From: Bacillota bacterium
Lineage (GTDB): Bacteria; Bacillota; Clostridia; Christensenellales; CAG-138
Length of the DNA stretch: 64,000 nucleotides
Reading direction: 5' to 3'
Assembly: GCA_023390655.1 (NCBI GenBank)
Contig: JAEWCL010000006.1
Location: 62,001 to 126,000, forward strand
Shown in pieces: positions 8,325 to 16,588 of this stretch (within the stretch, counting starts at the first letter, position 1; every line of letters begins with the position of its first letter). Below the pieces are notes generated by a model that was not told the origin of the DNA, did not search any database, and worked only from the letters and a program-made list of their open reading frames with translations. The position numbers and the translations under genes are program-made.

Positions 8325-8521
8325 GCGCAATTTCCTCCGATCCGGTTCGTGTACCCAGTGTATCGTAAGCACCTTAGGGGCGACCATCGATCTGGCTTAC
8401 AGTTTGAAAGAAACCCTTACACTGTTGTCACTTTCCGGCTGATTGCAATCGCTCTCCGATGCACGGGGGAAGAAATGCATATGAGATTACTTATGCTGTT
8501 GCGCAACCAAAGGAGACTATA

Positions 8522-9154
8522 TTATCTTTCCATATAGGAGAGCACGACGAGCATCAGGCCGGAGGCGACGGCGATGTGCGCCTCCTCCTCCGTAAAGGAA
8601 TTGCTGACCGCCATCGGGTTCGATTGGGTGATGGTGGCGTCTGTGAGCGGATATTTGACGCCGCTCGTAGTGACCCCTATGCAGCGCTCTGAAAAAGAAA
8701 GCAGCGAAAGCGAGCAGTGTTCTTCCCGCTTGAGCGTGATTGCACCATCCTGCAGCATCAGCACCCGGTCATGATCACCGATGAGTTCCGCCCGCATGCC
8801 GGAAATAGTTGCAAAGGCGAGCGTTTGCAGGTTTGCAAGCGTATGATCCAGCCGCCCGCCGATGCCGCCGAGGATGCTGCATGAGGGATACCCGTGGGAG
8901 AGCGCATAGCGCGCGCACAGCATGGTGTCCGTATCATCCTTCTCTACCGGCACGCGCTCTAAGATTGCTTCTGGCGGCACAATGCCGGAAAGCGAATCGA
9001 GATCGCCGATCACAAGGGAAGGCGTGATCCCTGCCTCCAGGGCGTGCCGGTATCCGCCGTCCGCACAGAGGATGAAATCGCCTTCCTGCGGGGTGTAAAG
9101 CGCCCGGAGCGGGCGGGTGAGGTATGCCGTGATGATGACGCAGCGCTTTTCCAT
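8522..9154 (-). CDS. thiN: Thiamine pyrophosphokinase
   Basis: A 210-residue cytoplasmic enzyme that transfers pyrophosphate from ATP to thiamine to make thiamine diphosphate. Diagnostic segments are CADGGYRHALEAG, VIGDLDS and EKDDTDTMLC in the N-terminal ATP-binding domain, GGRLDHTLANL, and the C-terminal thiamine-binding beta domain with GVKYPL. The length fits the family. ATG 9154 has AGGAGG nearby; the longer frame runs into the divergent araC gene. No THI-box (TPP riboswitch) was seen upstream. Confidence 0.92.
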   Translation of the reverse strand: MEKRCVIITAYLTRPLRALYTPQEGDFILCADGGYRHALEAGITPSLVIGDLDSLSGIVPPEAILERVPVEKDDTDTMLCARYALSHGYPSCSILGGIGGRLDHTLANLQTLAFATISGMRAELIGDHDRVLMLQDGAITLKREEHCSLSLLSFSERCIGVTTSGVKYPLTDATITQSNPMAVSNSFTEEEAHIAVASGLMLVVLSYMER

Positions 9155-9296
9155 ATGCTGCCTCCTGTGAAAACTGTTCTTATAGGATACTCCATTTTTT
9201 TGCGTGACGCCAGCCGCAGGCGCAATTTGCAAAAAACGGATAAGCATCTTTTTGTACCCCGTGATATGATCAATACACCGATCGGGGGGAGACAGC

Positions 9297-10187
9297 ATGG
9301 ACTACAGAGCGTGCATCCAGAAGAGTGTGGACAACATCGAACAATGCCTGAAAGAGGAGATCACCGTAGAGCGGCTGGCCGCGGAAGCCGGGTTCTCTCC
9401 CTTTCATTACTACCGCATCTTTCAGGCATATGTCGGCATGCCGGTGATGGGTTATGTGCGCTACCGCCGCCTTGCGCATGCGGCGGCGGAGCTCGTTGCA
9501 GGCAAACGCATTCTGGAGCTTGCTTTAGAGTGGGGCTTTGATACGCACGCCGGGTTTACCCGCGCGTTTATCAAGGTGTTCGGCATGCCGCCGGAACGGT
9601 ACCGCATGCACGGCTCCGGCCGCGTCCCTGCGCCTGTGAATCTAAAACAATTATGTGACTATCAATTAACGGGAGGAATTGTCATGGAACCGAAATTTGT
9701 AACGCGTCCCGCGTTTTATGTGGCGGGATACCATCTGCGCACAACCTCCGTAAACGGCGAGAATAACAGGGCGATCCCCGCGTTCTGGCAGGAGTATCTA
9801 AAGCACAATGCCGATACCTTGCACAGCGCGGTGACGCCCGTCAGCCACAGCGAATATGGTCTGTGCATGGAGGCGGATATGGAAACGGGAGAGTTTTCCT
9901 ATGTGATCGGGTTAGAGGTAAAGGATCCTGCCGCTGTGCCGGAGCAATTCCACAAAGCGCTTGTACCTGCGGCGACCTATGCGGTGTTTACGACCCCGCC
10001 CGCGGATCAGCAAGGGTTTGTGGCGGCCATCCAGGGCACGTGGGATTTCATTTATGAGCAGTGGTTTCCCGCCTCGGGCTATGAGTATGCGCCCAAATGC
10101 GCGGATTACGAGCTTTACGATGAACGCTGCATGGCGGAGACCGGCAAGCAGATCGATATCTATATCCCGGTGGTTAGGAAGGGCTGA
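9297..10187 (+). CDS. AraC-family regulator with GyrI-like effector domain
   Basis: A 296-residue regulator. Residues 1-105 form the double helix-turn-helix of AraC/Rob proteins (AAEAGFSPFHYYRIFQ and the second HTH ending AGFTRAF). After a short linker, residues from about 128 form a GyrI-like (SOUL/Rob) small-molecule domain beginning MEPKFVTRPAFYVAGYH. Such proteins usually sense drugs or other hydrophobic compounds and activate export or detoxification genes. The start ATG 9297 has GGGGGAGA upstream. It is divergent from thiN; no obvious target transporter is next to it. Confidence 0.9.
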   Translation: MDYRACIQKSVDNIEQCLKEEITVERLAAEAGFSPFHYYRIFQAYVGMPVMGYVRYRRLAHAAAELVAGKRILELALEWGFDTHAGFTRAFIKVFGMPPERYRMHGSGRVPAPVNLKQLCDYQLTGGIVMEPKFVTRPAFYVAGYHLRTTSVNGENNRAIPAFWQEYLKHNADTLHSAVTPVSHSEYGLCMEADMETGEFSYVIGLEVKDPAAVPEQFHKALVPAATYAVFTTPPADQQGFVAAIQGTWDFIYEQWFPASGYEYAPKCADYELYDERCMAETGKQIDIYIPVVRKG

Positions 10188-10209
10188 CGTATAAAATGAC
10201 GAAAACGTA

Positions 10210-10253
10210 AAAAATGTGCATCCCCGGTTGTCACACCGGGGATGCACATTTTT
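10210..10253. terminator. Bidirectional terminator
   Basis: Long perfect stem (AAAATGTGCATCCCCGGT at 10211-10228 against its complement at 10235-10252) with A-rich and T-rich flanks. It separates the convergent ends of the AraC gene and the Ppx/GppA gene and overlaps the latter's stop codon. Confidence 0.9.
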
Positions 10254-11142
10254 ACAACAATTGCTGCTGTCCCGCACGGTCCATCAGGTAGCCTTCCATG
10301 CCGTCCGCGTCGCTGACGTGCAGCGCGTGGATCTTTAGCCGCTGCATCAGTTCCAGCAAAATCAGCGCGCCGAAGAGTATGATGTCGTGCCGCGCCAGAA
10401 GCAGCGGATGTTCCTTTCTTGCTTCACCCATATCCAAGAGCATTTCAAAGAGCGTGCGGACGCTCTTTGGCGTCAGCGTCTGCGCATTGACGCGCAGGCT
10501 GTCATAAACGGTGAGCCCAGCTTGCAATGCGCCGAGCGTAGTGATCGTACCGCCCACGCCCGTCCAGCGCGGCTGCTCCATGCCGGAAAGCGTATGTTGT
10601 ATGGTGCGGTCCAGCCAATCTCTGATGACGGTGGGGTATTCCGCCGGATTGCGGGCGCTGCACAGGTCCTTTGCCCGTACGCAGCCGATGGGAAAGCTGT
10701 GTGCAAGGCCCGGGATAATCGCCTGCGCGCTGCCGCCGCCGATGTCGATAAGGCCGCCGCCCAAATGCCCTGTTGCGCCAAGGTAGGCAAGCCGCGCCTC
10801 TTCCTCGCCGGAAAGCACGTCCACCGCAAGGCCGCAGCGGGCTTGCAGCCGCTCTAAAAATGCGCCGCGGTTTTTCGCATCCCGTACGGCGCTGGTGGCA
10901 TAGGCATACACCGCTTTAGCACCCTGTTCCCGGGCAAGGATTAAGAACGTTTCTATTGCAGCGATGGAACGTTCAATCGCGGCGTCCTGCAGGGCGCCGT
11001 CCGTGAGAATCCCTTCTGCAAGGCGCGTTGTAATCAGTTGCTTTGGCGCAAAAACCGCCACGCCCTTTTGGGCGGCGGCGGCACAGAAATACCGTATGGA
11101 GTTGCTGCCGATATCGATCACGGCGGTCTTAACAGAGATCAT
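10252..11142 (-). CDS. Ppx/GppA-family phosphatase
   Basis: A 296-residue exopolyphosphatase/guanosine pentaphosphatase of the ASKHA fold. The first phosphate loop DIGSNSIR (about 10-17), catalytic VLSGEEEA, and the second loop DIGGGSAQ are present, as is GVGGTITTLGAL. It is the short form without the C-terminal HD domain, as found beside sporulation and cell-division genes in many clostridia. Its ATG overlaps the divIC stop (ATGA), so they are coupled. Whether it acts on polyphosphate or pppGpp cannot be told. Confidence 0.9.
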   Translation of the reverse strand: MISVKTAVIDIGSNSIRYFCAAAAQKGVAVFAPKQLITTRLAEGILTDGALQDAAIERSIAAIETFLILAREQGAKAVYAYATSAVRDAKNRGAFLERLQARCGLAVDVLSGEEEARLAYLGATGHLGGGLIDIGGGSAQAIIPGLAHSFPIGCVRAKDLCSARNPAEYPTVIRDWLDRTIQHTLSGMEQPRWTGVGGTITTLGALQAGLTVYDSLRVNAQTLTPKSVRTLFEMLLDMGEARKEHPLLLARHDIILFGALILLELMQRLKIHALHVSDADGMEGYLMDRAGQQQLL

Positions 11143-11438
11143 TCCGCTGGCGCTTCCCTGTAAAATTTAAAATCATTGGGGCCGACATAGCCTAATTTTT
11201 CCCGGGCGTACTGCATCATATACTCATTGGTCTGCACATAGCTGAGCATGCCGCTCAGGCGCTGTTCCTCAAGAAGCATATTCTCGTAAGTTTCGTTGAG
11301 CGCTGTCTGCTCGCGCTTGATTTCCGCAAGCTTTGCGTTTTGGGAAAGATAGATGCCGCCTAAAACAATCAGCACTAAAAAACACCCCAGCAGAATATGC
11401 TGCGGCCGCAAGGCATTCTGGCGTTTTGCTTTCTTCAT
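11139..11438 (-). CDS. divIC: FtsB/DivIC-family septum formation initiator
   Basis: A 99-residue bitopic division protein: a basic cytoplasmic N-terminus, one membrane helix (about 15-33), an extracytoplasmic coiled coil (about 35-65) and the family end motif YAREKLGYVGPND. DivIC joins FtsL and DivIB in the divisome. ATG 11438 has AAGGGTGA upstream. Its place after yabP-yabQ matches the Bacillus order. Confidence 0.92.
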   Translation of the reverse strand: MKKAKRQNALRPQHILLGCFLVLIVLGGIYLSQNAKLAEIKREQTALNETYENMLLEEQRLSGMLSYVQTNEYMMQYAREKLGYVGPNDFKFYREAPAE

Positions 11439-11540
11439 AGCGCTCACCCTTGCTTTTGTATATCGAAACAATCGCCCTAAAGTTTAGTGCGGACTGCGCT
11501 CAATATGCGGCCTGAAATGAAATTCTTTCCAGTACCGCTA

Positions 11541-11858
11541 TTATAGCACCCTTCGTCTGCCAAGTATAGAGTGGAACAGGCGAAAAAAGAGGGAACTCAC
11601 ACTCCATTGCTCTAAAAAAAAGCCCGAAAAATAGCCGGCCAGGAGGTAGGGGCGTACTGCGCCGCCCGTTGCATAAAGCAGGCCTATGATTAATACCCCG
11701 GTTGCGCACAGCACAAACACCCCGTCGCACAGGGTACACATCAGGCGTCCCCGGAAGATGCGGCGGATCAGGCGAAGCGCATCATAACAAAGTCCCGCAA
11801 TCATGCCTCCATATGCAAGCACAAGGAAGGCGGCGGGCTGCAGCAATGTATTGTTCAT
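11541..11858 (-). CDS. yabQ: Spore cortex biosynthesis protein YabQ
   Basis: A 105-residue integral membrane protein with about three helices. The segment GLCYDALRLIRRIFRG, then LCDGVFVLCATG and RPYLLAGYFSGF fit YabQ, which is needed for spore cortex formation and lies in the outer forespore membrane in Bacillus. The start overlaps the yabP stop by ATGA. It supports a spore-forming host. Confidence 0.9.
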   Translation of the reverse strand: MNNTLLQPAAFLVLAYGGMIAGLCYDALRLIRRIFRGRLMCTLCDGVFVLCATGVLIIGLLYATGGAVRPYLLAGYFSGFFLEQWSVSSLFFRLFHSILGRRRVL

Positions 11859-12154
11859 CGGAACATGCGGGAAAACAGGCCGCCGCGGCGTTCGGGCGTG
11901 GTGGGTTCGTATTCGAGCGCGATGACTTCGCCTTCCACTACCACCTGCCCGTCATCCAGATTCAGCTTGGAAAGGTGCAAACCCTCCCCCTCAATTCGCA
12001 AGCCGCCGGCTTCGGTCTGTAAAATAACCTCCTGCTCGTTGAAGCTTTCCACATCGCTTACCCCGGTGATGCTTGTTCTGTTCCGGTTGTCGATATGCAC
12101 GTTATGGGTGCGCGTACGGGATTTTCCGCTGTCCAGCTCCCGGTAGTCCGGCAT
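11855..12154 (-). CDS. yabP: Sporulation protein YabP
   Basis: A 99-residue soluble protein of the YabP/YqfC family: HNVHIDNRNRTSITGVSDVESFNEQEV followed by short beta segments that carry the LHLSKLNLDDGQVVVEGEV pattern in two pieces. It is a mother-cell sporulation protein that partners YabQ. ATG 12154 has AAAGGAGG upstream. Transcription runs away from rho. No sigma-E promoter could be called with confidence. Confidence 0.92.
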   Translation of the reverse strand: MPDYRELDSGKSRTRTHNVHIDNRNRTSITGVSDVESFNEQEVILQTEAGGLRIEGEGLHLSKLNLDDGQVVVEGEVIALEYEPTTPERRGGLFSRMFR

Positions 12155-12787
12155 ATGGTTTCCTCCTTTTAATACGAATCCGCATTGCATGCACTCCCTC
12201 AGAGCGGATTTGTAAATACTATTTTTCCTTCATCGGAAAATCCCCGAATTTCCGATATTTCAATAAAAAGCAATATCAAGGCCTGCGGCTTTGACCACCT
12301 TTAGCCGTGGACAACCATTTGTCCACCTGTTCATTTGAGAGTCGTATCAACGGGCGTTTGTAAACCCTGTCACAGCACTACTATGCCGGAACCGGCCCGG
12401 TTATACGGTGTATTATGTAAATTATTTGTGACATGTGTGTAAACACACCCGTATATGTGGGTCTTTCGAAAATGACGGGGAGGGTGTGCTATTGACAATG
12501 CCATACGCATACTCTATGATAATTATAACTGGGAGTATCTATCTAGGCTGATCTTTTTAGCAGTTTCCCTCAGGGCAATACAAGAAGCGCGTTGCCTAAA
12601 TCCGTGTAGGCTTGGTTTAAGCAGCCGGTTTTTCGGGTATCCTATATTGCATCAGCATCGATTGTCCATGAAAAAATCACATATACGTTTGCCCATGCAC
12701 AGGGTTATCTTCTGTGCGCAGCGCGCGTTTGCCGTTGTGCAGAGGATCATATAAAATTTTCGTACGTCTATGAAAGGAGCGGTGGAG
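12155..12787. other. Intergenic region between yabP and rho
   Basis: No convincing gene lies in these 633 bases. It holds small inverted repeats (TTTTCC/GGAAAA near 12223-12240; GTGGACAA at 12307-12314 with TTGTCCAC at 12319-12326; GTGTG-TAAA-CACAC near 12437-12450), a strong promoter reading toward rho (12492-12520) and then about 260 bases of untranslated leader. A 28-codon ATG frame at 12668-12754 lacks a ribosome binding site. Confidence 0.6.
12492..12520 (+). promoter_or_regulatory. Strong sigma-A promoter of rho
   Basis: TTGACA at 12492-12497, 17-base spacer, TATGAT at 12515-12520: almost consensus. Transcription would start near 12527, leaving an unusually long leader of about 260 bases before the rho start. 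Confidence 0.85.
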
Positions 12788-14797
12788 TTGAATAGAGAAG
12801 CTCTACAGACCAAGAGTCTTGCGGATCTCAGGGAGCTTGCGAGGCTTGCCGGAGTGAAGGCAATCACAAAATACCGCAAAAATGAATTGATAGACATGTT
12901 GCTGGGGGAAGAACCAGGCCCGGCAGGGGAAGAAGCGCTGCCCGGATTCGCGGCGCAGCTTCCGGATGAAGACGAGCCGCTGGTGCTTCCGGCGGAGGAA
13001 GCGGCGTCTCCCAAGCAGGCGGTGCGCCGCAAAAGGGCTGCGGTGCCGGTATCCGCAGAGGGGCCCATGGCCGATTCCCAGTCTCCCGCAGAGCCCGCGG
13101 TGCCGGAAGAACCCGTAGCAGCAGCGCCCGCGCCGCAGCAGGCCGCGGCATTTGCGCCGCCCCCGCCGCGCGAAACGGAAGAGTTCCGCAAACCCGCGTA
13201 TGTTGCGCCGGGATATCAGGCAAAGCCCCAGGGAGAATCCACCTATCAGCCGCGCCGCACGTATAACAACTACCAGCAGCAGAACGACGCTTCCTATCAG
13301 CCGCGCCGCCCGTATAACAACTATCAGCAGCAGAACAATTACCAGCCGCGCCGCCCCTACAACAGCGGCTACCAGCAGCAGGGGTCCGGCTATCAGCAGC
13401 CTGCCTATCAGCAGCAGCCTGCCTACCAGCAGCCCGCTTACCAGCAGCAGCCTGCCTACCAGGCGCAGCAGCCGCCGCAGCAGGGCTACCAGGCGCCGGG
13501 CTTCCAGCCCCCGCCGCCGCAGCCGCCATATGCCCCGGAGCAGGAGGCGGATGCAAACTTCCGCAGGCAGGAAGGGTATTACAACAAGGAATACGGCACC
13601 AGCAACCCCGCCGTGCCCGAACTTTTGCAGGGCGGCGATTGCGGGGATGCGGAAGGCGTATTGGAAGTCCTGCCGGACGGCTACGGCTTCCTGCGTTCGG
13701 ACAATTACCTGCCCGGCAACCGGGACGTGTATGTGTCCATTGCGCAGATCCGCCGTTTCTCATTAAAGACAGGCGACATGGTCACGGGAAAAACCCGGCC
13801 CTCCAAGGAAGGCGAGCGCTTTCTGGCGTTATTGTACATCACGGCCATCAACGGCGTTACGCCTGAAGAGATGGGCCCGCGCAGGCCGTTTGAAGAGCTT
13901 GTTCCCGTCTATCCCGATGAAAGGCTCACGCTTGAGTATCCGGGGCAGAACAATCTTGCCATCCGCCTGATCGACCTCATTGCCCCCATCGGCAAGGGGC
14001 AGCGCGGCATGATCGTCGCCCAGCCCAAGGCCGGTAAAACGACGCTCTTGAAGAACATCGCGAACGGCATTGCAAGGAACCATCCCGATGCGCATCTGAT
14101 GGTGCTGCTCATCGACGAGCGCCCGGAAGAAGTGACGGATATGCAGAGAAGCATCAAGGGCGAGGTGCTCTATTCCACATTTGACGAGCTGCCCGAGCAC
14201 CATACCCGCGTTGCGGAAATGGTATTGGAGCGCGCCATGCGCCTTGTGGAAATGGGCAAGGATGTCATCATATTGATGGATAGCCTTACCCGCCTTGCGC
14301 GTGCCTACAACCTTTCCATCCCGCCCACGGGAAGAACACTCTCCGGCGGCTTGGATCCCGGCGCGCTCCACAAGCCCAAGCGCTTCTTCGGCGCGGCGCG
14401 CAACATTGAAAACGGCGGCAGCCTCACCGTGATCGCAACGGCGCTTGTGGAAACCGGAAGCCGTATGGACGATATCATATTTGAAGAGTTCAAGGGCACG
14501 GGCAACATGGAAATCCACCTGGATCGTAAGCTGTCCGAAAAGCGCATCTTCCCGGCGATCGATATTTACAAGTCTGGTACGCGCCGCGAGGAGCTGCTGC
14601 TTAGCAAGGCCGAGCTTGAAGGCGTGTTCACCATGCGTCGCGTGCTTTCCGGCGGCAACCCCGCGGACGTGACGGAGCAGTTTATCAACATGCTTGAGAA
14701 AACCCGCACCAACGAGGAATTCTTGGGCCGCCTCAAGGAATGGCTGAGCATTTATGAAAAGGATGGCTATACCACGTCCTCCCGCTTCGGCAAGTAG
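12788..14797 (+). CDS. rho: Transcription termination factor Rho with Q/Y/N-rich insertion
   Basis: A 669-residue Rho, about 250 longer than the E. coli protein. Order: Rho_N helical domain (1-45), an acidic Ala/Pro linker (45-145), a low-complexity stretch rich in Gln, Tyr, Asn, Pro and Arg with NNYQQQ and YQQPA repeats (about 147-255), the cold-shock-like RNA-binding domain (VLPDGYGFLR, about 290-365), then the RecA-type ATPase with Walker A QPKAGKTT (about 415), Walker B VLLIDERPEE and the Q/R-loop region EFKGTGNMEIHLDRK. It is a hexameric RNA translocase that ends transcription. The TTG at 12788 is preferred because AAAGGAG lies 8 bases before it; the in-frame ATG at 12770 has no ribosome site. 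The insertion resembles the prion-like region known in clostridial Rho. Confidence 0.95.
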   Translation: MNREALQTKSLADLRELARLAGVKAITKYRKNELIDMLLGEEPGPAGEEALPGFAAQLPDEDEPLVLPAEEAASPKQAVRRKRAAVPVSAEGPMADSQSPAEPAVPEEPVAAAPAPQQAAAFAPPPPRETEEFRKPAYVAPGYQAKPQGESTYQPRRTYNNYQQQNDASYQPRRPYNNYQQQNNYQPRRPYNSGYQQQGSGYQQPAYQQQPAYQQPAYQQQPAYQAQQPPQQGYQAPGFQPPPPQPPYAPEQEADANFRRQEGYYNKEYGTSNPAVPELLQGGDCGDAEGVLEVLPDGYGFLRSDNYLPGNRDVYVSIAQIRRFSLKTGDMVTGKTRPSKEGERFLALLYITAINGVTPEEMGPRRPFEELVPVYPDERLTLEYPGQNNLAIRLIDLIAPIGKGQRGMIVAQPKAGKTTLLKNIANGIARNHPDAHLMVLLIDERPEEVTDMQRSIKGEVLYSTFDELPEHHTRVAEMVLERAMRLVEMGKDVIILMDSLTRLARAYNLSIPPTGRTLSGGLDPGALHKPKRFFGAARNIENGGSLTVIATALVETGSRMDDIIFEEFKGTGNMEIHLDRKLSEKRIFPAIDIYKSGTRREELLLSKAELEGVFTMRRVLSGGNPADVTEQFINMLEKTRTNEEFLGRLKEWLSIYEKDGYTTSSRFGK

Positions 14798-14816
14798 CGC
14801 CGTTTACAAAAAAACG

Positions 14817-14856
14817 ATGCGGGGCAAACGGAAAAACCGCTGCCCCGCATTTTCTT
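14817..14856 (+). terminator. rho terminator
   Basis: ATGCGGGGCA at 14817-14826 pairs with TGCCCCGCAT at 14841-14850 and is followed by TTTCTTT. It lies 20 bases after the rho stop. Confidence 0.85.
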
Positions 14857-15122
14857 TGATCATGCTATTCCCGAATGAAAAGCCGGTGCTTTTTAGTTGG
14901 AGGGTGAAGGCGGAAGGAATCCGGCTTTGCTCCTGCCGCTGCTTTCACGATGCGAATTTCATTTTGAAGTGAAATTCGTATGAATTTCAAACAAAAACCA
15001 TTGCTTTTTCCAGCCGCGCTGTTATATAATACTTAGGCTGACGCATTCTGCGGCGTGACCACAAGAGCGCCGCTGAGATACAATCGGTTACAAAAGGTTG
15101 ATCCGGAAAGGGTGAATTGACA
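14857..15122 (+). promoter_or_regulatory. rpmE upstream region with promoter and inverted repeat
   Basis: No gene is seen here. A palindrome CGAATTTCA (14953-14961), 8-base spacer, TGAAATTCG (14970-14978) is followed by a third half site TGAATTTCA near 14981. A likely promoter has TTGCTT at 15001-15006 and TATAAT at 15025-15030 (18-base spacer), giving a leader of about 85 bases before rpmE. The palindrome sits upstream of the promoter, and its regulator is unknown; it does not match a Zur box. Confidence 0.5.
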
Positions 15123-15320
15123 ATGAAGAAGGATATACATCCCGGTTATGGCGAATCCGTCGTCCGTTGCGCTTGCGGCGAAACGTTCACGACAGGCTCC
15201 GTTAAGGGCGAGCTCAAGGTGGAAATTTGCTCCAAGTGCCACCCCTTCTATACCGGCAGGCAAAAGCTGGTAGACAGCGGCGGCCGTGTAGACCGTTTCA
15301 AGAAGCGTTACGGCATCTAA
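15123..15320 (+). CDS. rpmE: 50S ribosomal protein bL31 (zinc-binding form)
   Basis: A 65-residue large-subunit ribosomal protein. It keeps the four cysteines of the zinc-binding C+ form (CAC near residues 16-18 and CSKC near 37-40), followed by HPFYTGRQKLVDSGGRVDRF split over the conserved C-terminal core. ATG 15123 has AAAGGGTG upstream; an in-frame TTG two codons earlier is less likely. It is monocistronic, with its own promoter and terminator. Confidence 0.97.
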   Translation: MKKDIHPGYGESVVRCACGETFTTGSVKGELKVEICSKCHPFYTGRQKLVDSGGRVDRFKKRYGI

Positions 15321-15359
15321 AACCTGCAGTTTATAAGCTGCAAGGACGCTGTGCTATGG

Positions 15360-15384
15360 AGCCTTCCGATGAGGAAGGCTTTTT
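15360..15384 (+). terminator. rpmE terminator
   Basis: GCCTTCC at 15361-15367 pairs with GGAAGGC at 15373-15379, then TTTTT. Confidence 0.85.
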
Positions 15385-15484
15385 GGCGTAGAAACAACAG
15401 CCTTATCATGACAGAGGCGGCGCTCCTGTGTTATAATAATCAGATAGGCGCGCGCGGCATCGTGTGCCTGGACAGGAGAACAAC

Positions 15485-16588
15485 ATGAAAAAACAAAACG
15501 AACAATCAACGATCTGCACCATCGGCGGGCAGGCGGTGATGGAAGGGGTCATGATGAAAGCCCCCACCGGCATCGCGCTTGCGGTACGCCGTTCGGATGG
15601 CAGCATCGCCACGGAATACAACGCGCAGGAAAACAAAGCGAAGAAAGGCACCTTCCTGGGCTGGCCCATCGTGCGCGGGGTAGTGACGTTTGTAGACTCG
15701 CTTACAACCGGCATGCGCACCATCACCCGTTCCGCGGAGCTTTATGGCGAAGACTTTGAGGAAGAGCCCTCCAAATTTGAAAAGTGGCTCTCGAAGGTGA
15801 CAGGGCGGTCGGTAGACAAGATCGTAGTGGATATCGCGGTGATTTTGGCGATTCTGCTTTCGGTCGGCCTGTTCTTCATGCTGCCCACGTTTTTGAGCGG
15901 GCTGGTGTTGCGCGGCTATCAGGGCGCCACTATCTGGAAGAGCATCACCGAAGGCGTTGTGCGGCTTTTGATCTTTTTAGGGTATCTGTTTGGTATCAGC
16001 AGGATGAAGGAGACAAAGCGCCTGTTCATGTACCACGGCGCGGAGCATAAAACCATCGCCTGCTATGAGCACGGCGCGGAATTGACGCCGGAGAACGCCA
16101 AGCAGTACTCCAGGCTCCATCCACGCTGCGGCACAAACTACCTGTTCCTTGTCATGGCGATCAGCATCCTGTTCTTTGCCATGGTGGGCTTTAACGCAAA
16201 CTTCTGGCTCAGGCTATTTTCCCGCATTTTGTTCCTGCCGGTCGTCGCAGGCATCTCCTATGAGGTGCTGCGCTTTGGCGGAAAATCGGAAAGCCTTCTT
16301 GCGCGCATCGTGCGCGCGCCCGGCATGGCGCTGCAGCACATCACCACCGTAGAGCCGGACGAAGGCATGCTTGAAGTAGCGATCACGGCGTTCCAGATCG
16401 CTTTGGATCCTGTAGCGTATCAGGAAAAGCAGCGCTTGGGAGCCGAGGCGCAAGAAGCGGCGCAGGCCGGTGAAAGCGCTTCTGAACCCCAGGAAGAACC
16501 CGCGGCGGAACAGGCGGAAAAAGATGCGCAGAATGCCGCGGATACGGAGCGTACAGGCCGCACGGTGGGAGAAGCCGGGGCGGTATGA
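15485..16588 (+). CDS. DUF1385 (YqhQ-like) membrane protein
   Basis: A 367-residue protein of the DUF1385 family. It opens with the family signature GGQAVMEGVMMKAP (about 15-28) and WPIVRG, has membrane helices near 110-135, 150-175, 215-235 and 240-260, and keeps the YHGAEHK and LHPRCGTNYL motifs, which could bind metal. The last 60 residues are an acidic Glu/Ala-rich tail. The family is found in front of prmC-prfA in many clostridia and its role is unsettled. ATG 15485 has ACAGGAGA upstream. The stop overlaps the prmC start (ATGA). Confidence 0.88.
   Translation: MKKQNEQSTICTIGGQAVMEGVMMKAPTGIALAVRRSDGSIATEYNAQENKAKKGTFLGWPIVRGVVTFVDSLTTGMRTITRSAELYGEDFEEEPSKFEKWLSKVTGRSVDKIVVDIAVILAILLSVGLFFMLPTFLSGLVLRGYQGATIWKSITEGVVRLLIFLGYLFGISRMKETKRLFMYHGAEHKTIACYEHGAELTPENAKQYSRLHPRCGTNYLFLVMAISILFFAMVGFNANFWLRLFSRILFLPVVAGISYEVLRFGGKSESLLARIVRAPGMALQHITTVEPDEGMLEVAITAFQIALDPVAYQEKQRLGAEAQEAAQAGESASEPQEEPAAEQAEKDAQNAADTERTGRTVGEAGAV

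Noticed and set aside
12668..12754. A 28-codon frame in the rho leader
   Set aside because: There is no ribosome binding site before its ATG and no special codon content; kept only as part of the leader description.
13230..13540. CRISPR-like or tandem DNA repeat array in rho
   Set aside because: The short repeats are in frame and encode YQQPA/NNYQQQ peptides; spacing is irregular, so it is coding low-complexity sequence.
12864..13763. Long minus-strand open frame opposite rho
   Set aside because: It is a shadow of the GC-rich, repeat-containing rho frame, with low-complexity Arg/Pro/Ala content and no ribosome site.
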